Source: an uncultured SAR86 cluster bacterium
GTDB taxonomy: Bacteria; Pseudomonadota; Gammaproteobacteria; Magnimaribacterales; Magnimaribacteraceae
Assembly (NCBI GenBank): GCA_902604855.1
Contig: CACLAF010000004.1
Location: 62,001-126,000, forward strand
Length of the DNA stretch: 64,000 nucleotides
Direction: 5' to 3'
The notes beneath the pieces were generated by a model. The model did not search any database and was not told the origin of the DNA. It was given only the letters and a program-made list of their open reading frames with translations. Shown here in pieces: positions 43,255 to 53,768 of the stretch. The translations under genes and the position numbers were made by a program. How positions within the stretch are numbered: position 1 is the first letter of the stretch; each line of letters begins with the position of its first letter.

Positions 43255-44045
43255 TAAATTTTGATTTCTATTTCTTCTAAAAAAGTTGCAGAACCTTCAG
43301 CATATATTTTTCTTGATCCTATCTTGTAGTCTACCAAAATGCTTCCTTGTTTGAAGTTTACCTTTACCGGAGATGACATCGCTTTATTTAATATGCCTAT
43401 TACAGCAGCGGCGCAAGCCCCGCTGCCGCATGCCAAGGTCTCTCCAACACCTCTTTCGTAAACTTTTAGATTGATCTCATTATCATTAACTTTATTTGCT
43501 AAACCAAAGTTAACCCCATCGGGAAATAATTTATTAGTCTGTAGCTTTTCACCCATAACAGTGATATCTATTTTAGAACCTCTATCTTCAAATGTTACTC
43601 CGTGAGGATTGCCAAGTTCTATACAGTCTAGAAATAACTCTTGCCCTCCAATATCTAATGTAACCTGATTGATTTCTTCTAAAAACTCGAAAGAAGCCGA
43701 AAATTTATCTTCACTCAATGACTCTAGGTACCAGATACCTCCATCAGTATTAACTTTGACTTTTTTTGAAGCACATAAAGAGTAATCTTCTATAAATTTA
43801 GAAACACACCTTGCGCCATTGATGCAATTTGACGCAATAGAACCATCATTGTTAAATATTTTTGCATCGAAATCATTTTTAGGCTCTTTTGGAGGCAATA
43901 CCATTATCAGTTGATCAAAATCTATTTTGTGTTTTTGATATATCTTAAGTACATCTTCTGAGTTGATAGAAATATCATTTCTTAAAGAATCAATAATGGC
44001 AATGATATTCCCAAGTCCTGAGTAAATGTATAAGTCTATTGGCAT
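43254..44045 (-). CDS. dapF: diaminopimelate epimerase
   Basis: A 263-residue cofactor-free racemase that converts LL- to meso-diaminopimelate for lysine and peptidoglycan. The two catalytic cysteines are in NCINGARCVSKF (about residues 70-81) and ACGSGACAAAV (about 208-218). The PHGVTF strand is also present. Length is slightly below the E. coli protein (274). It follows lysA with a 6-nt gap and overlaps the DUF484 start by one base, in a lysine-synthesis operon. Confidence 0.96.
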   Translation of the reverse strand: MPIDLYIYSGLGNIIAIIDSLRNDISINSEDVLKIYQKHKIDFDQLIMVLPPKEPKNDFDAKIFNNDGSIASNCINGARCVSKFIEDYSLCASKKVKVNTDGGIWYLESLSEDKFSASFEFLEEINQVTLDIGGQELFLDCIELGNPHGVTFEDRGSKIDITVMGEKLQTNKLFPDGVNFGLANKVNDNEINLKVYERGVGETLACGSGACAAAVIGILNKAMSSPVKVNFKQGSILVDYKIGSRKIYAEGSATFLEEIEIKI

Positions 44046-44051
44046 GACTGA

Positions 44052-45275
44052 TTATGATTCTAAAGCTATGAGATCTTCAAATGTTTCTTTTCTTCTTATC
44101 ACTTCAATTTCACCATCCATGACAAGTAACTCCATAGGCTTAAGTCTAGAGTTATAGTTTGAACTCATAACAGAACCATAGGCACCTACATCCATGAAAG
44201 CAACAAAGTCATTTGGTAAAATTTTCAGATTCCGGTCTTTGGCTAGTATATCGCCAGTCTCACAAACTGGACCTGCTAAATCGTAAGTATCAGATGATAT
44301 TTCTTTATTTTCTAATTCTTTTACCTCATGCCAGGCTTCATATAAAGAGGGCCTAATCAAATCATTCATACCAGCATCAATAATTGCAAATTTTTTCCCA
44401 CCTGCATTTTTTATGTACTCTATCCTTGTGACAAGAATACCAGATGAACCAATTATAGATCTACCAGGTTCTAGTATTAACTTATACTCCTTACCTTCTA
44501 ATCTATTTTTTACTCCTGCCATTAAAATTCCTGGATCTCCTTCTTCTTCGTCTTTGTATCGGATACCAAGGCCACCACCAATATCTAAAAATTTAATGGT
44601 ATGCCCATTTAATGAAAGATTATTCGCAATTTCACTTATTACATCTAAACTTTTCAGAATTAGATTTTCATCAGAAATCTGAGAGCCTATGTGACAAGCG
44701 ACAGAAGTTATATTTACGAGTTTATTCTCTCTCGCTTCGTCTGATATTTTATTGACTGCTTCACTATCTAAACCAAATTTTGAAGTTCTTGATCCTGTTT
44801 CAATATATTTATGAGAGCCAATGGCTATATCGGGGTTAACTCTTAAAGCACAATTTACAGATTTATTAAGTTGTTCAGAAATTTTTGCTATTCTCTCGAA
44901 TTCACCATATGACTCTATATTAATAGAGAGGATATCGTTTTCTATTGCTAATTTTATTTCCTCATATGACTTCGCTACGCCAGAAAAAACAATTTTGTTC
45001 TTATCTGCACCGGCCGTCAGACAACGTTTGAGCTCATTTCCAGAAACTACATCAAATCCAGAACCAAGTTCAGATAATAATTTTAGAATGTGAAGATTAG
45101 AATTCGCTTTTACTGCATAACAAATCAGATCATTGTTGCCTAGTTCATTTTTGTACTTCTCAAAGTTATTTTTAATTTGCTCTGCAGAATAGATAAATAA
45201 GGGAGAGCCATATTCTCTTGCTAAATTAATAACAGGAATATTTTCAATACAAAGTTGTCCTTCAATATCTTTCAT
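44052..45275 (-). CDS. lysA: diaminopimelate decarboxylase
   Basis: A 407-residue PLP enzyme (alanine racemase-like TIM barrel plus C-terminal beta domain). The PLP lysine lies in YAVKANSN (about residues 54-61), with GGGLGIRY for phosphate binding, EPGRSIIGSSG for substrate, and GPVCETGD for the C-terminal cysteine/acid loop. It decarboxylates meso-diaminopimelate to lysine. It begins within the overlapping end of the small lipoprotein gene lptM and is followed by dapF. Confidence 0.97.
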   Translation of the reverse strand: MKDIEGQLCIENIPVINLAREYGSPLFIYSAEQIKNNFEKYKNELGNNDLICYAVKANSNLHILKLLSELGSGFDVVSGNELKRCLTAGADKNKIVFSGVAKSYEEIKLAIENDILSINIESYGEFERIAKISEQLNKSVNCALRVNPDIAIGSHKYIETGSRTSKFGLDSEAVNKISDEARENKLVNITSVACHIGSQISDENLILKSLDVISEIANNLSLNGHTIKFLDIGGGLGIRYKDEEEGDPGILMAGVKNRLEGKEYKLILEPGRSIIGSSGILVTRIEYIKNAGGKKFAIIDAGMNDLIRPSLYEAWHEVKELENKEISSDTYDLAGPVCETGDILAKDRNLKILPNDFVAFMDVGAYGSVMSSNYNSRLKPMELLVMDGEIEVIRRKETFEDLIALES

Positions 45276-45387
45276 AGTATGAAAAAAAAGTTTCAGGATT
45301 GTCTGGCAACCTTAAAGGAACTTTATTGCCACAGGAAGACAAGTTAAAAATAAACGACAATAGTAAGATTCTCATGCAAATATTCAT
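45262..45387 (-). CDS. lptM: LptM/YifL-type small lipoprotein
   Basis: A 41-residue lipoprotein from ATG 45387 to TGA 45264-45262, missed by the usual length cut-offs. It begins MNICMRILLLSFIFNL, has a lipobox LSSC with Cys at position 19, and continues GNKVPLRLPDN; LptM proteins have the pattern GC-G-x-K-G/V-PL-Y/R-x-P. LptM assists maturation of the lipopolysaccharide transporter LptD. The start codon overlaps the argH stop (ATGA), and the end overlaps the lysA start by 14 nt, suggesting coupled translation. The same order, lptM before lysA/dapF, is seen in other gammaproteobacteria. A second ATG at codon 5 is an alternative start. Confidence 0.88.
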   Translation of the reverse strand: MNICMRILLLSFIFNLSSCGNKVPLRLPDNPETFFSYYERY

Positions 45388-46790
45388 GATTGCTTCCTGA
45401 TTAATTCTTTCTTGGCTATTTTTATTTCTTTTTTAACTTGCGAGGGCGCCGTACCACCTACTTGTTGTCTGGATAATATTGTTTTCTGAGGATTCAGGTA
45501 ATTTGTAATGTCCTCGTTTATTATTTTAGAAAATTTTCTTAACTCAGAAATTTCCAATTCAAAGATTTGAACCTTCTTCTTTTCTGCATGTGCAACAATC
45601 TTACCCACTATTTCATGCGCCTTCCTAAATGCAATACCTTTTTCAACTAAATAGTCTGCTAAATCGGTAGCAGTTATTTGACCAGTAAAACAATCACTCT
45701 TCATTTTTTCAATATTAGGTTCCATCCCTTCAATTATTAGTGACAGTAATTCAAGACTATCTTTAGTGAAATCTAAACTACTAAAAATGTATTCCTTATC
45801 GTCTTGCAAATCCCTGTTATAAGTTAATGGAAGATTTTTCATCAATGACAGAAGCCCCATAAGATTAGCGATTGTTTTGGAGGCACCTCCTCTAATTAGT
45901 TCTGCCATATCAGGATTCTTTTTTTGAGGCATTATCGAAGAGCCCGTACACACTTCATCAGATAAATGGATATAACTAAATTGGCTTGAAGACCAAATTA
46001 TTATCTCCTCACAAATTCTTGAAAGATGGATTCCTAGTATTGATAAAGAAGAAGCTAACTCCAGAACAAAGTCTCTGTCACTCACTGCATCCATAGAATT
46101 TCTACTTATCTTTTCAAAGCCCAGCTTCTTAGCAAGAAATTTCCTATCTATATTGAATCTTGTTCCAGATATTGCTGCTGAACCTAATGGCATGACATCC
46201 ATTCTTTTTTTTACATCTTCTAACCTCGAATAATCTCTAGACAGCATTTCGAACCAGGCCATTAGGTGATGCCCAAAAGTCACAGGCTGTGCAATTTGAA
46301 GATGAGTTAGACCGGGCATTATAGTATCGGTATTTTCGTCAGCTTTTTTTAATAAAGATTTTTGAAGCAAGATAGTTAAGTTTAGAATCTCGTCTATTTG
46401 GTTCTTCAGAAATAGCCTTAAATCTGTTGCTACTTGATCATTTCTAGATCTGCCAGTATGAATTTTTTTTGCGGCTGTACCAGCAATTTTTACAAGCCTT
46501 GCCTCAATATTCATATGAACATCCTCTAGGCTTGGATCCCAATTAAATTTATCATGCTTTATCTCATCTAAAATCTTATTGAGACCTTTTTTTATTTTTT
46601 TTAGTTCAGAGGAATTTATTAAATTCGCCACATTTAGTATCTCGGCATATGCAATTGAACCTTGGATATCGACTTCAAAGAGTCTTTTATCTATATCAAT
46701 AGATGCAGAAAATGACTGAGCGAGATCGTCAGTCCCAGATTCAAATCTACCTCCCCATAGAGGATTTATTTCTTTTTCTTTTTTTGCCAT
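45384..46790 (-). CDS. argH: argininosuccinate lyase
   Basis: A 468-residue enzyme for the last step of arginine synthesis (argininosuccinate to arginine and fumarate). HTGRSRNDQVATDLRLFLK (about residues 112-130) and the fumarase-superfamily signature GSSIMPQKKNPD (about 285-296) are intact, with the catalytic serine in the latter. GLTHLQIAQPV is also typical. Length is normal. It is the first gene of the operon that continues with lptM, lysA, dapF, DUF484, xerC and yigB. A terminator of the preceding ahcY gene lies upstream. Confidence 0.97.
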   Translation of the reverse strand: MAKKEKEINPLWGGRFESGTDDLAQSFSASIDIDKRLFEVDIQGSIAYAEILNVANLINSSELKKIKKGLNKILDEIKHDKFNWDPSLEDVHMNIEARLVKIAGTAAKKIHTGRSRNDQVATDLRLFLKNQIDEILNLTILLQKSLLKKADENTDTIMPGLTHLQIAQPVTFGHHLMAWFEMLSRDYSRLEDVKKRMDVMPLGSAAISGTRFNIDRKFLAKKLGFEKISRNSMDAVSDRDFVLELASSLSILGIHLSRICEEIIIWSSSQFSYIHLSDEVCTGSSIMPQKKNPDMAELIRGGASKTIANLMGLLSLMKNLPLTYNRDLQDDKEYIFSSLDFTKDSLELLSLIIEGMEPNIEKMKSDCFTGQITATDLADYLVEKGIAFRKAHEIVGKIVAHAEKKKVQIFELEISELRKFSKIINEDITNYLNPQKTILSRQQVGGTAPSQVKKEIKIAKKELIRKQS

Positions 46791-46854
46791 AACATTATTT
46801 TTTCAGTTTACTAACTGTGCATCAACTATATGCAATGCTTAGTATAAAGCGGAG

Positions 46855-46881
46855 AAAACTCCAAAACTAAACATTTTGGAG
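46855..46881 (-). terminator. rho-independent terminator of ahcY
   Basis: On the minus strand CTCCAAAA and TTTTGGAG (plus-strand 46859-46866 and 46874-46881) form a perfect 8-bp stem around a 7-nt loop, followed by four U residues and more pyrimidines. It lies 22 nt after the ahcY stop and before argH, separating the two transcripts. Confidence 0.75.
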
Positions 46882-46902
46882 ATTTATCTTTGAATAATCA
46901 GA

Positions 46903-48300
46903 TTAGTATTTATATATTTCTGACTTGAAAGGCCCCTCTTCGGGTACATTGATGTATTCGGCTTGATCAGAAGATAGTTTAGTCATGACTCCGCCAAATC
47001 CTTCTACCATATAAGAAGCTACTTCTTCATCTAATTTCTTAGGTAATACTTCAACCCGGATAAGCTCTTGTTTCTTATCTTCATCATTAATTTGAGCAAA
47101 TTTCTTCTCGTATAGATACATTTGAGCAAGTACTTGATTTGCAAAAGAACCATCCATGATCCTTGACGGGTGACCTGTTGCATTGCCAAGGTTAACAAGT
47201 CGTCCTTCTGAGAGAAGAATAATGTAATCTTCGCTATCCATATCGGGTGTTTCTCCAGCTTTAGTGTCTCTAAAGATCTTATGAACTTGCGGTTTTACCT
47301 CTTCCCACTGCCATTCATCACGCATGTACTGTGTATCTATCTCTGTATCAAAATGACCAATATTGCAAACCACTGCTCCATTTTTCAAAGCTTTAAGCAT
47401 ATATTTATCACAAACTTTGTAGTTACCAGTTGTTGTGACAATTAGATCGGTATCCTCCATTAGAGGCTTATTCATTGAATCTTCAGAGTCTTTATTAATT
47501 CCATCTATATAAGGTGAAACAACCTCATAACCATCCATACAAGCTTGCATGGCACAAATCGGATCTATTTCAGTGACTCTAACCACCATTCCTTCCTGTT
47601 TAAGACTTTGTGCAGATCCCTTACCTACATCTCCATATCCAATTACCAGGGCTTTTCTACCAGCGAGAAACATATCTGTTCCTCTTTTTATACCATCATT
47701 TAAGCTATGCCTTGTTCCATATTTATTGTCAGCCTTTGATTTAGTTACTGAGTCATTCACATTGATTGCCGGAACTTTCAGCTCGCCTTTTTCGATCATC
47801 TCATTAAGTCTTAAAACCCCAGTAGTTGTCTCTTCGGTTATGCCATGGATATTTTCGAGAATTTCAGGATATTTATCATGTGCCATGGAAGTAAGGTCAC
47901 CTCCATCATCAAGAATCATGTTTGCATCCCAAGGTTTTCCATCAGATAAAATTGTTTGCTCTATACACCAGTTAAACTCTTCTTCGGTTTGACCTTTCCA
48001 AGCAAATACTGGCACACCTGATTCAGCTATCGCTGCCGCCGCATGATCTTGAGTAGAAAAAATGTTGCATCCAGACCATCTGACTTCTGCACCTAATGCG
48101 GTTAAAGTTTCTATCAAAACTGCCGTTTGTATAGTCATATGTATACAACCTAAAATCTTAGCTCCCTTAAGAGGTTGTTCTTTTCCATATCTTTCTCTTA
48201 ATTTCATTAAGGCAGGCATCTCAGATTGGGCTATAACTATTTCCTTTCTTCCCCAATCTGCTAATTCCATATCAGCTACTTTGTAATCTTTATTACTCAT
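46903..48300 (-). CDS. ahcY: adenosylhomocysteinase
   Basis: A 465-residue NAD-dependent enzyme that splits S-adenosylhomocysteine to adenosine and homocysteine. The Rossmann motif [20 protein letters not shown] (about residues 220-239) is intact, as is the [16 protein letters not shown] segment with the substrate-binding lysine and NAD contact. The C-terminal tail ends in KYxY-like residues (SEIYKY). It starts 5 nt after metK, so SAM synthesis and its product's recycling are cotranscribed. No SAH riboswitch is visible in that gap; the operon leader is before metK. Confidence 0.97.
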   Translation of the reverse strand: MSNKDYKVADMELADWGRKEIVIAQSEMPALMKLRERYGKEQPLKGAKILGCIHMTIQTAVLIETLTALGAEVRWSGCNIFSTQDHAAAAIAESGVPVFAWKGQTEEEFNWCIEQTILSDGKPWDANMILDDGGDLTSMAHDKYPEILENIHGITEETTTGVLRLNEMIEKGELKVPAINVNDSVTKSKADNKYGTRHSLNDGIKRGTDMFLAGRKALVIGYGDVGKGSAQSLKQEGMVVRVTEIDPICAMQACMDGYEVVSPYIDGINKDSEDSMNKPLMEDTDLIVTTTGNYKVCDKYMLKALKNGAVVCNIGHFDTEIDTQYMRDEWQWEEVKPQVHKIFRDTKAGETPDMDSEDYIILLSEGRLVNLGNATGHPSRIMDGSFANQVLAQMYLYEKKFAQINDEDKKQELIRVEVLPKKLDEEVASYMVEGFGGVMTKLSSDQAEYINVPEEGPFKSEIYKY

Positions 48301-48305
48301 AATAT

Positions 48306-49463
48306 TTATCCTTTTAATGCTTCGACTTTATCTGTTTTTTCCCAAGTAAATGCTGCTTCTTCTCTTCCAAAGTGACCATAGGCCGCGGTAGATTGATAAA
48401 TCGGCCTTTTAAGATCAAGCATATTGATCAATTGCATAGGCCTCAGGTCAAAATGTTCTCTGATCAGATCAGAGATTTTTTTTTCATCAATTTTAGATGT
48501 TCCAAATGTATTAACACTTATTGAAGTTGGTTCGGCAACGCCGATTGCATAGGATACCTGAATCTCGCATCTATCAGCCAATCCAGCAGCTACGATATTT
48601 TTTGCTACGTATCTTCCGGCATAAGCAGCAGATCTATCTACTTTAGAAGGATCCTTTCCTGAAAAAGCACCTCCTCCATGTCTTGCCATACCACCATAGG
48701 TATCAACGATGATTTTTCTACCAGTGAGTCCACAGTCTCCAACTGGACCGCCTATTTCAAACCTTCCTGTCGGATTGATGAAATATTTTGTATCTTCATT
48801 TAACCAATTAGAAGGAAGAATAGGTTTGATAATTTCTTCCATGATACCTTCCTTTAGGTCTTTTTGAGAAACGTCAGGATCATGTTGAGTTGATAATACA
48901 ACAGCAGAAATAGATTGAGGTTTGCCATCCTCCCCGTAAACGAAACTTACTTGGCTTTTAGCATCTGGTCTTAGCCAGGATAATTTATTACTTTTTCTAC
49001 TAAAAGCTTGTTGCTCAACAAGTCTGTGAGAGTAAGTAATTGGAGCTGGCATTAATACCTCTGTTTCATTTGTTGCATAGCCAAACATTAAGCCTTGGTC
49101 TCCAGCACCTTGTTCTAAATCCTCACCTTCACCTTCATTAACACCTTGAGCAATGTCTTGAGATTGCTTACCAATGGCATTAACTACTTTACATGTATTC
49201 CCATCACAACCAACATCAATACTGTCATAGCCTATATCGAGAATAACTTTTCTTGTGAGGGCTTCTAAGTCTGGTTCAGATCCACTTGTTATTTCCCCAG
49301 CGAGAACAACTAAGTTATCTTTTACTAGGGTTTCGCAGGCAACTCTTGATTCAGGATCATCTTTGAGCATTGCATCAAGTACAGCATCAGAAATTTGATC
49401 TGCCATTTTATCTGGATGTCCTTCTGAAACAGATTCAGAAGTAAATATTTTATATTCAGACAT
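48306..49463 (-). CDS. metK: S-adenosylmethionine synthetase
   Basis: A 385-residue enzyme forming SAM from methionine and ATP. Signature segments are [19 protein letters not shown] (about residues 14-32), [15 protein letters not shown] (about 116-130) and [19 protein letters not shown] (about 260-278). Length is as in E. coli. It is divergent from tkt, the same order as in Pseudomonas. A GGAG ribosome site lies 5 nt before the ATG and can pair with a nearby CTCC. Confidence 0.98.
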   Translation of the reverse strand: MSEYKIFTSESVSEGHPDKMADQISDAVLDAMLKDDPESRVACETLVKDNLVVLAGEITSGSEPDLEALTRKVILDIGYDSIDVGCDGNTCKVVNAIGKQSQDIAQGVNEGEGEDLEQGAGDQGLMFGYATNETEVLMPAPITYSHRLVEQQAFSRKSNKLSWLRPDAKSQVSFVYGEDGKPQSISAVVLSTQHDPDVSQKDLKEGIMEEIIKPILPSNWLNEDTKYFINPTGRFEIGGPVGDCGLTGRKIIVDTYGGMARHGGGAFSGKDPSKVDRSAAYAGRYVAKNIVAAGLADRCEIQVSYAIGVAEPTSISVNTFGTSKIDEKKISDLIREHFDLRPMQLINMLDLKRPIYQSTAAYGHFGREEAAFTWEKTDKVEALKG

Positions 49464-49468
49464 ATTGT

Positions 49469-49484
49469 CTCCATTACCAAGGAG
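49469..49484 (-). promoter_or_regulatory. small hairpin over the metK ribosome site
   Basis: On the minus strand CTCC (49484-49481) and GGAG (49472-49469) can pair across an 8-nt loop; the GGAG is the metK Shine-Dalgarno. With only 4 pairs the hairpin is weak and may not affect translation. The rest of the 128-nt metK-tkt gap is AT-rich and probably holds both divergent promoters; I could not place them. Confidence 0.25.
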
Positions 49485-49591
49485 CGCGTATTTTACACAA
49501 AACTATTATTTTTAAAGAAAAAAACTGTCTTTTTATTAGTATTTCTATATACATAAAAAAACATTTCGGCGACAATAAGTTGCCCAAAAAA

Positions 49592-51580
49592 ATGAGTAAA
49601 ATTTCAAGCTCCCAATCAGCAAATGCCCTAAGAATTTTGGCATTAGACTCTGTGAAACAGGCGAATTCTGGCCATTCCGGTATGCCCATGGGTATGGCAG
49701 ATATCGCTGAAGTGCTTTGGCAGAATCATTTAATACATAATCCTGGAAATCCTAACTGGTTTAATAGAGACAGATTTGTGTTGTCGAATGGCCATGGGTC
49801 TATGCTTATATACGGACTTTTGCATCTCACAGGTTATGATTTATCTATCCAAGACTTAAAAGATTTTAGACAGTTGCATTCAAAAACTGCTGGCCACCCG
49901 GAATTTGGAATAACACCAGGTGTAGAAACTACTACTGGACCATTAGGACAAGGTATTGCTAATGCAGTAGGAATGGCCATAGCTGAAAAAACTCTGGCAT
50001 CTAAATTCAATACTGAAAAACATAAAATCATTGACCATATGACTTATGTATTTACTGGAGATGGTTGTTTAATGGAAGGTATATCTCATGAAGCTTGTTC
50101 TTTGGCTGGAACGCTCGGTCTTGGAAACTTAGTAATTTTATATGACGATAATGATATTTCTATAGATGGTAATGTAGAAGGATGGTTCACTGAGGATATA
50201 CCAAAAAGGTTTGAATCCTATGGATGGAAAGTTATACCGAATATAAACGGACATAATTTCGAAGAAATAGATCAGGCTATCATTCAAGCAAAATCTAATG
50301 ATGATAAACCTACTCTGATATGTTGTAAGACGGTAATTGGAAAAGGATCACCAAATATGTCAGGAACAGCGGCTGCCCATGGAGCCATTTTAGATCCTGA
50401 TGAGATCGTATTAATTAGAAAAGAATTAAATTGGCCCAATGATCCTTTTGATATACCGCAAGAAGTTTATGAGGACTGGGATGCAAGAAATACAGGAAAT
50501 CAGAAAGAGGAAGACTGGAATAAAATAGTTGAAGAATATGCTTCCGAAAATCCAGAATTATCAAGTGAATTAAAAAGATTGATTGCAGGTGATTTACCAG
50601 ATCGAATCGAGGATACTATTTACACCTTCATTGGAGAAGTTCAAAAAGATCTACCCAAGATGGCTACAAGAGTTTCTTCTCAAAAAGTTTTAAATATTTT
50701 GGGCCCTCTAATACCAGAATTATTAGGTGGATCAGCAGACCTTACAGGCTCGAATAATACAAATTGGGAGGGAACTAAAGAAATAAGAGCAAATGACTTT
50801 TCTGGAAACTATATTAACTATGGTGTCAGAGAGTTCGGAATGACTGGTATTATGAATGGTTTAGTTTTGCATGGTGGTGTAAGAGCCTACGGGGGAACTT
50901 TTTTAACATTCTTAGATTATGCTAGAAACGCAGTAAGAATGGCTGCTTTAATGAAGATACAGACAATACTTGTTTATTCTCATGATTCAATAGGAGTTGG
51001 AGAAGATGGCCCTACTCATCAACCTGTTGAACATTTAACAAGCTTAAGGACTACTCCTAATCTAGAGACATGGAGGCCTTGCGATACTTCTGAGACAGCT
51101 ATTTCGTGGTTAGCTGCTCTAGAAAATACAGATAAACCCACGGCACTAATATTATCTAGACAAGGGCTTCCAAACTTCGAAAGAAGTAAAGATCAGATTG
51201 ATTCTATTAAGAAAGGTGCTTACATAATTTGGGAGCCTGAAGTAGAACCTGAACTAATTTTCATCGCTACTGGTTCAGAAGTAGAGCTTGCAATGTCGGT
51301 GGCTAAGGAAGTGAGAGACAGGACTTCAGTTAGGGTTGTTTCGATGCCCTGCACAGAAAGATTCGATTCTCAATCGGAAGATTACAAAGAATCTATTCTT
51401 GGTAAAGGGATTAAAAGAGTTACTATTGAGGCTTCACAATCTGATTGGTGGAGAAAATATGTTGGACTTGAAGGGGATGTCATAGGAATGGATTCCTTCG
51501 GTGAATCAGCTCCAGGAAATATACTTTTTGAGCATTTTGGATTTACGAAAGAACAAATTATTTCAAAACTCGGTCTGTAG
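49592..51580 (+). CDS. tkt: transketolase
   Basis: A 662-residue ThDP enzyme of the pentose-phosphate pathway. [16 protein letters not shown] (about residues 26-41), [18 protein letters not shown] (ThDP site, about 155-172), the [10 protein letters not shown] loop and GVREFGM near the middle are all standard. Length agrees with other transketolases. I start at ATG 49592 (MSKISSS), because the longer TTG start adds four residues with no ribosome site. It heads tkt-pgk-fba; epd or gapA, found between tkt and pgk in some relatives, is absent. Confidence 0.97.
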   Translation: MSKISSSQSANALRILALDSVKQANSGHSGMPMGMADIAEVLWQNHLIHNPGNPNWFNRDRFVLSNGHGSMLIYGLLHLTGYDLSIQDLKDFRQLHSKTAGHPEFGITPGVETTTGPLGQGIANAVGMAIAEKTLASKFNTEKHKIIDHMTYVFTGDGCLMEGISHEACSLAGTLGLGNLVILYDDNDISIDGNVEGWFTEDIPKRFESYGWKVIPNINGHNFEEIDQAIIQAKSNDDKPTLICCKTVIGKGSPNMSGTAAAHGAILDPDEIVLIRKELNWPNDPFDIPQEVYEDWDARNTGNQKEEDWNKIVEEYASENPELSSELKRLIAGDLPDRIEDTIYTFIGEVQKDLPKMATRVSSQKVLNILGPLIPELLGGSADLTGSNNTNWEGTKEIRANDFSGNYINYGVREFGMTGIMNGLVLHGGVRAYGGTFLTFLDYARNAVRMAALMKIQTILVYSHDSIGVGEDGPTHQPVEHLTSLRTTPNLETWRPCDTSETAISWLAALENTDKPTALILSRQGLPNFERSKDQIDSIKKGAYIIWEPEVEPELIFIATGSEVELAMSVAKEVRDRTSVRVVSMPCTERFDSQSEDYKESILGKGIKRVTIEASQSDWWRKYVGLEGDVIGMDSFGESAPGNILFEHFGFTKEQIISKLGL

Positions 51581-51582
51581 AA

Positions 51583-52737
51583 ATGCAATATAAAAGTCTT
51601 AATGAGGTAGACTTACGCAACAAGACTGTTTTATTACGATCAGATCTTAATACTCCCATTGAGAATGGTTTAGTTACTAATAATGAACGGATCCTCAGAT
51701 CACTACCGACCCTAAATTTTATTATTGATGCTGGTGCTAGATTAGTAATCATGAGTCATTTAGGCAGGCCAGAAGAGAATGACAAATTTCAAGAGGAATT
51801 TTCTCTATTACCGGTCGTTAATGAAATGGAGAACTTATTAAACAAAAAAATTATGTTTTATAACTTAGGTGAGTTCGAAAAATTAGATAAAATCCCGAAA
51901 ATTTCAGTTATTGAAAATACTCGATTTTGTATTGGTGAGAAGTCTAATGATATAGATTTATCAAAGAGATTGGCCGGATTAGGAGATTTAATTGTAATGG
52001 ATGCATTTGCCACTTCACATAGAGCTCATGCCTCTACAGCGGGTGTAATAACTTTTTCTAATGATGCATGTGCAGGTTTATTGTTAGATGAGGAATTAAA
52101 TGCTTTATCGAAAGTAAAAGAAAACTCGAAAAATTCAGTAGCAATTCTTGGCGGTGCAAAAATATCTACCAAACTTACTCTTATAGATTCCCTATCTAAA
52201 TCCATGGATAAGATTATATTAGGAGGAGGAATAGCTAACACCCTCATAGCAGCAAAGGGCAATGAAGTTGGCAAGTCTTTAGTTGAAGAGTCCATGCTAC
52301 CAGAAGCAGCAAAACTGTTAGGAAATCCTAAAATAATAGTTCCTCATCTCGTTATAGTTTCGGATAATCCTGACAAACCTGGCAGACTTACCTCTATAGA
52401 TTCTATAGAAAAAAACGAAGCAATTTTTGATGTTTCACCTGAATCGTATGCCGATTTGGAGACAATTTTAGTGAATGCGGGAACTATTCTGTGGAATGGC
52501 CCGCTTGGATTCTTTGAAAAGGAAAATTTTGATAAGGGTACTATAAAAATAGCTAAAATGATTTGTTCCTCAAAGGGCTTTTCAGTTGCCGGAGGAGGCG
52601 ATACCATCGCTGCTGCACAAAAGGCTGGAGTCTTGAGCAAACTGGATTATGTTTCTACAGCAGGTGGGGCATTCTTAGAATTTATGGAAGGAAAAAAACT
52701 TCCTGGAGTTGAGGCTTTGATAGATAAAGTAAATTAA
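51583..52737 (+). CDS. pgk: phosphoglycerate kinase
   Basis: A 384-residue glycolytic kinase interconverting 1,3-bisphosphoglycerate and 3-phosphoglycerate with ATP. RSDLNTPIENG (about residues 20-30), SHLGRPEE, and ILGGAKISTK (substrate helix) are clear in the N-domain. NGPLGFFEKENFDKGT and AGGGDTIAA form the nucleotide-binding C-domain. The start is two nucleotides after the tkt stop, so the pair is cotranscribed. Confidence 0.98.
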   Translation: MQYKSLNEVDLRNKTVLLRSDLNTPIENGLVTNNERILRSLPTLNFIIDAGARLVIMSHLGRPEENDKFQEEFSLLPVVNEMENLLNKKIMFYNLGEFEKLDKIPKISVIENTRFCIGEKSNDIDLSKRLAGLGDLIVMDAFATSHRAHASTAGVITFSNDACAGLLLDEELNALSKVKENSKNSVAILGGAKISTKLTLIDSLSKSMDKIILGGGIANTLIAAKGNEVGKSLVEESMLPEAAKLLGNPKIIVPHLVIVSDNPDKPGRLTSIDSIEKNEAIFDVSPESYADLETILVNAGTILWNGPLGFFEKENFDKGTIKIAKMICSSKGFSVAGGGDTIAAAQKAGVLSKLDYVSTAGGAFLEFMEGKKLPGVEALIDKVN

Positions 52738-52757
52738 ACTTATAAGTGGAGAGAAAA

Positions 52758-53768
52758 ATGAATTTTAATAGTTTAAGTGAAATGGCAAGTTACATAGTTT
52801 CAGATGGAAAAGGAATACTTGCTGCTGATGAAAGCAATCCTACGTGCACCAAACGATTTGATTCAATAGGAGTAGAGTCCACAGAGGATAATAGAAGAGA
52901 CTATAGGGAGTTACTTTTTAGATCTGAGGGCATGAAAGGAAATATAGGAGGAGTAATATTATTTGATGAGACTATTCGTCAAAATGCCGCTGATGGTACT
53001 TCATTGGTAGATATTATAACTAGCCAAGGTTCCGTACCAGGTATCAAGGTTGATAAAGGTCTGCAACAAATAGGTGATACCGAGGAGAGTCTTACACAGG
53101 GACTAGAGGGTCTTGATGAAAGACTAAAAGAATACTATGAAATTGGTGCTAAGTTTACTAAGTGGAGAGCAGTTATTAATATTGGAGAAGGCATGCCCTC
53201 CTCTGGGGCTATTTCGGCTAATATGGAAGCTCTTGCTGAATATGCAAAAATTGTTCAAAACAATAATATGGTTCCAATGGTAGAGCCTGAAGTATTGATG
53301 GATGGAAACCATTCAATAGATGATTGTTTTGAGGCCACTTCCCGTTGCTTAGATACTTTATTTGCTTGCCTTTTGGATAAAGAAGTAGATATAGAAGGAA
53401 CTATTTTAAAACCTAATATGGTTACATCTGGATCTAATAATTCTGATCAGGCCAATGTTGAGGAGGTTGCACAAAAGACTATTGATTGTCTGAAGGCTTA
53501 CGTACCTGATGACTTACCAGGCGTTACATTTTTATCAGGTGGACAGTCTGATATAGACGCCACCGCCCACTTGGATGCAATGAACAAGATTGGAGGATTT
53601 AATTGGAAATTAAGTTTCTCTTATGGAAGGGCACTTCAGCAATCTGCACTAAAGGCCTGGATGGGTAAGAAAGAAAATGCAATTCTGGCTCAACAGGCTC
53701 TATCTCACAGAGCGTTGATGAATAAGCTTGCTTCTGAAGGCAAGTGGGATATTTCTCTAGAAAACTAA
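52758..53768 (+). CDS. fba: class I fructose-bisphosphate aldolase
   Basis: A 336-residue Schiff-base aldolase. GKGILAADESNPTCTKRF (about residues 14-31) and KFTKWRAVI (about 134-142), the substrate-binding lysine region, are class I hallmarks; the lysine in GTILKPNMV (about 219-227) forms the Schiff base, and FLSGGQSD follows. I start at ATG 52758 with GGAG just upstream, and not at the earlier GTG. Most gammaproteobacteria with a tkt-pgk-fba arrangement carry a class II, metal-dependent enzyme here, so a class I gene is notable. It may work mainly toward gluconeogenesis, together with pckA. Confidence 0.95.
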   Translation: MNFNSLSEMASYIVSDGKGILAADESNPTCTKRFDSIGVESTEDNRRDYRELLFRSEGMKGNIGGVILFDETIRQNAADGTSLVDIITSQGSVPGIKVDKGLQQIGDTEESLTQGLEGLDERLKEYYEIGAKFTKWRAVINIGEGMPSSGAISANMEALAEYAKIVQNNNMVPMVEPEVLMDGNHSIDDCFEATSRCLDTLFACLLDKEVDIEGTILKPNMVTSGSNNSDQANVEEVAQKTIDCLKAYVPDDLPGVTFLSGGQSDIDATAHLDAMNKIGGFNWKLSFSYGRALQQSALKAWMGKKENAILAQQALSHRALMNKLASEGKWDISLEN

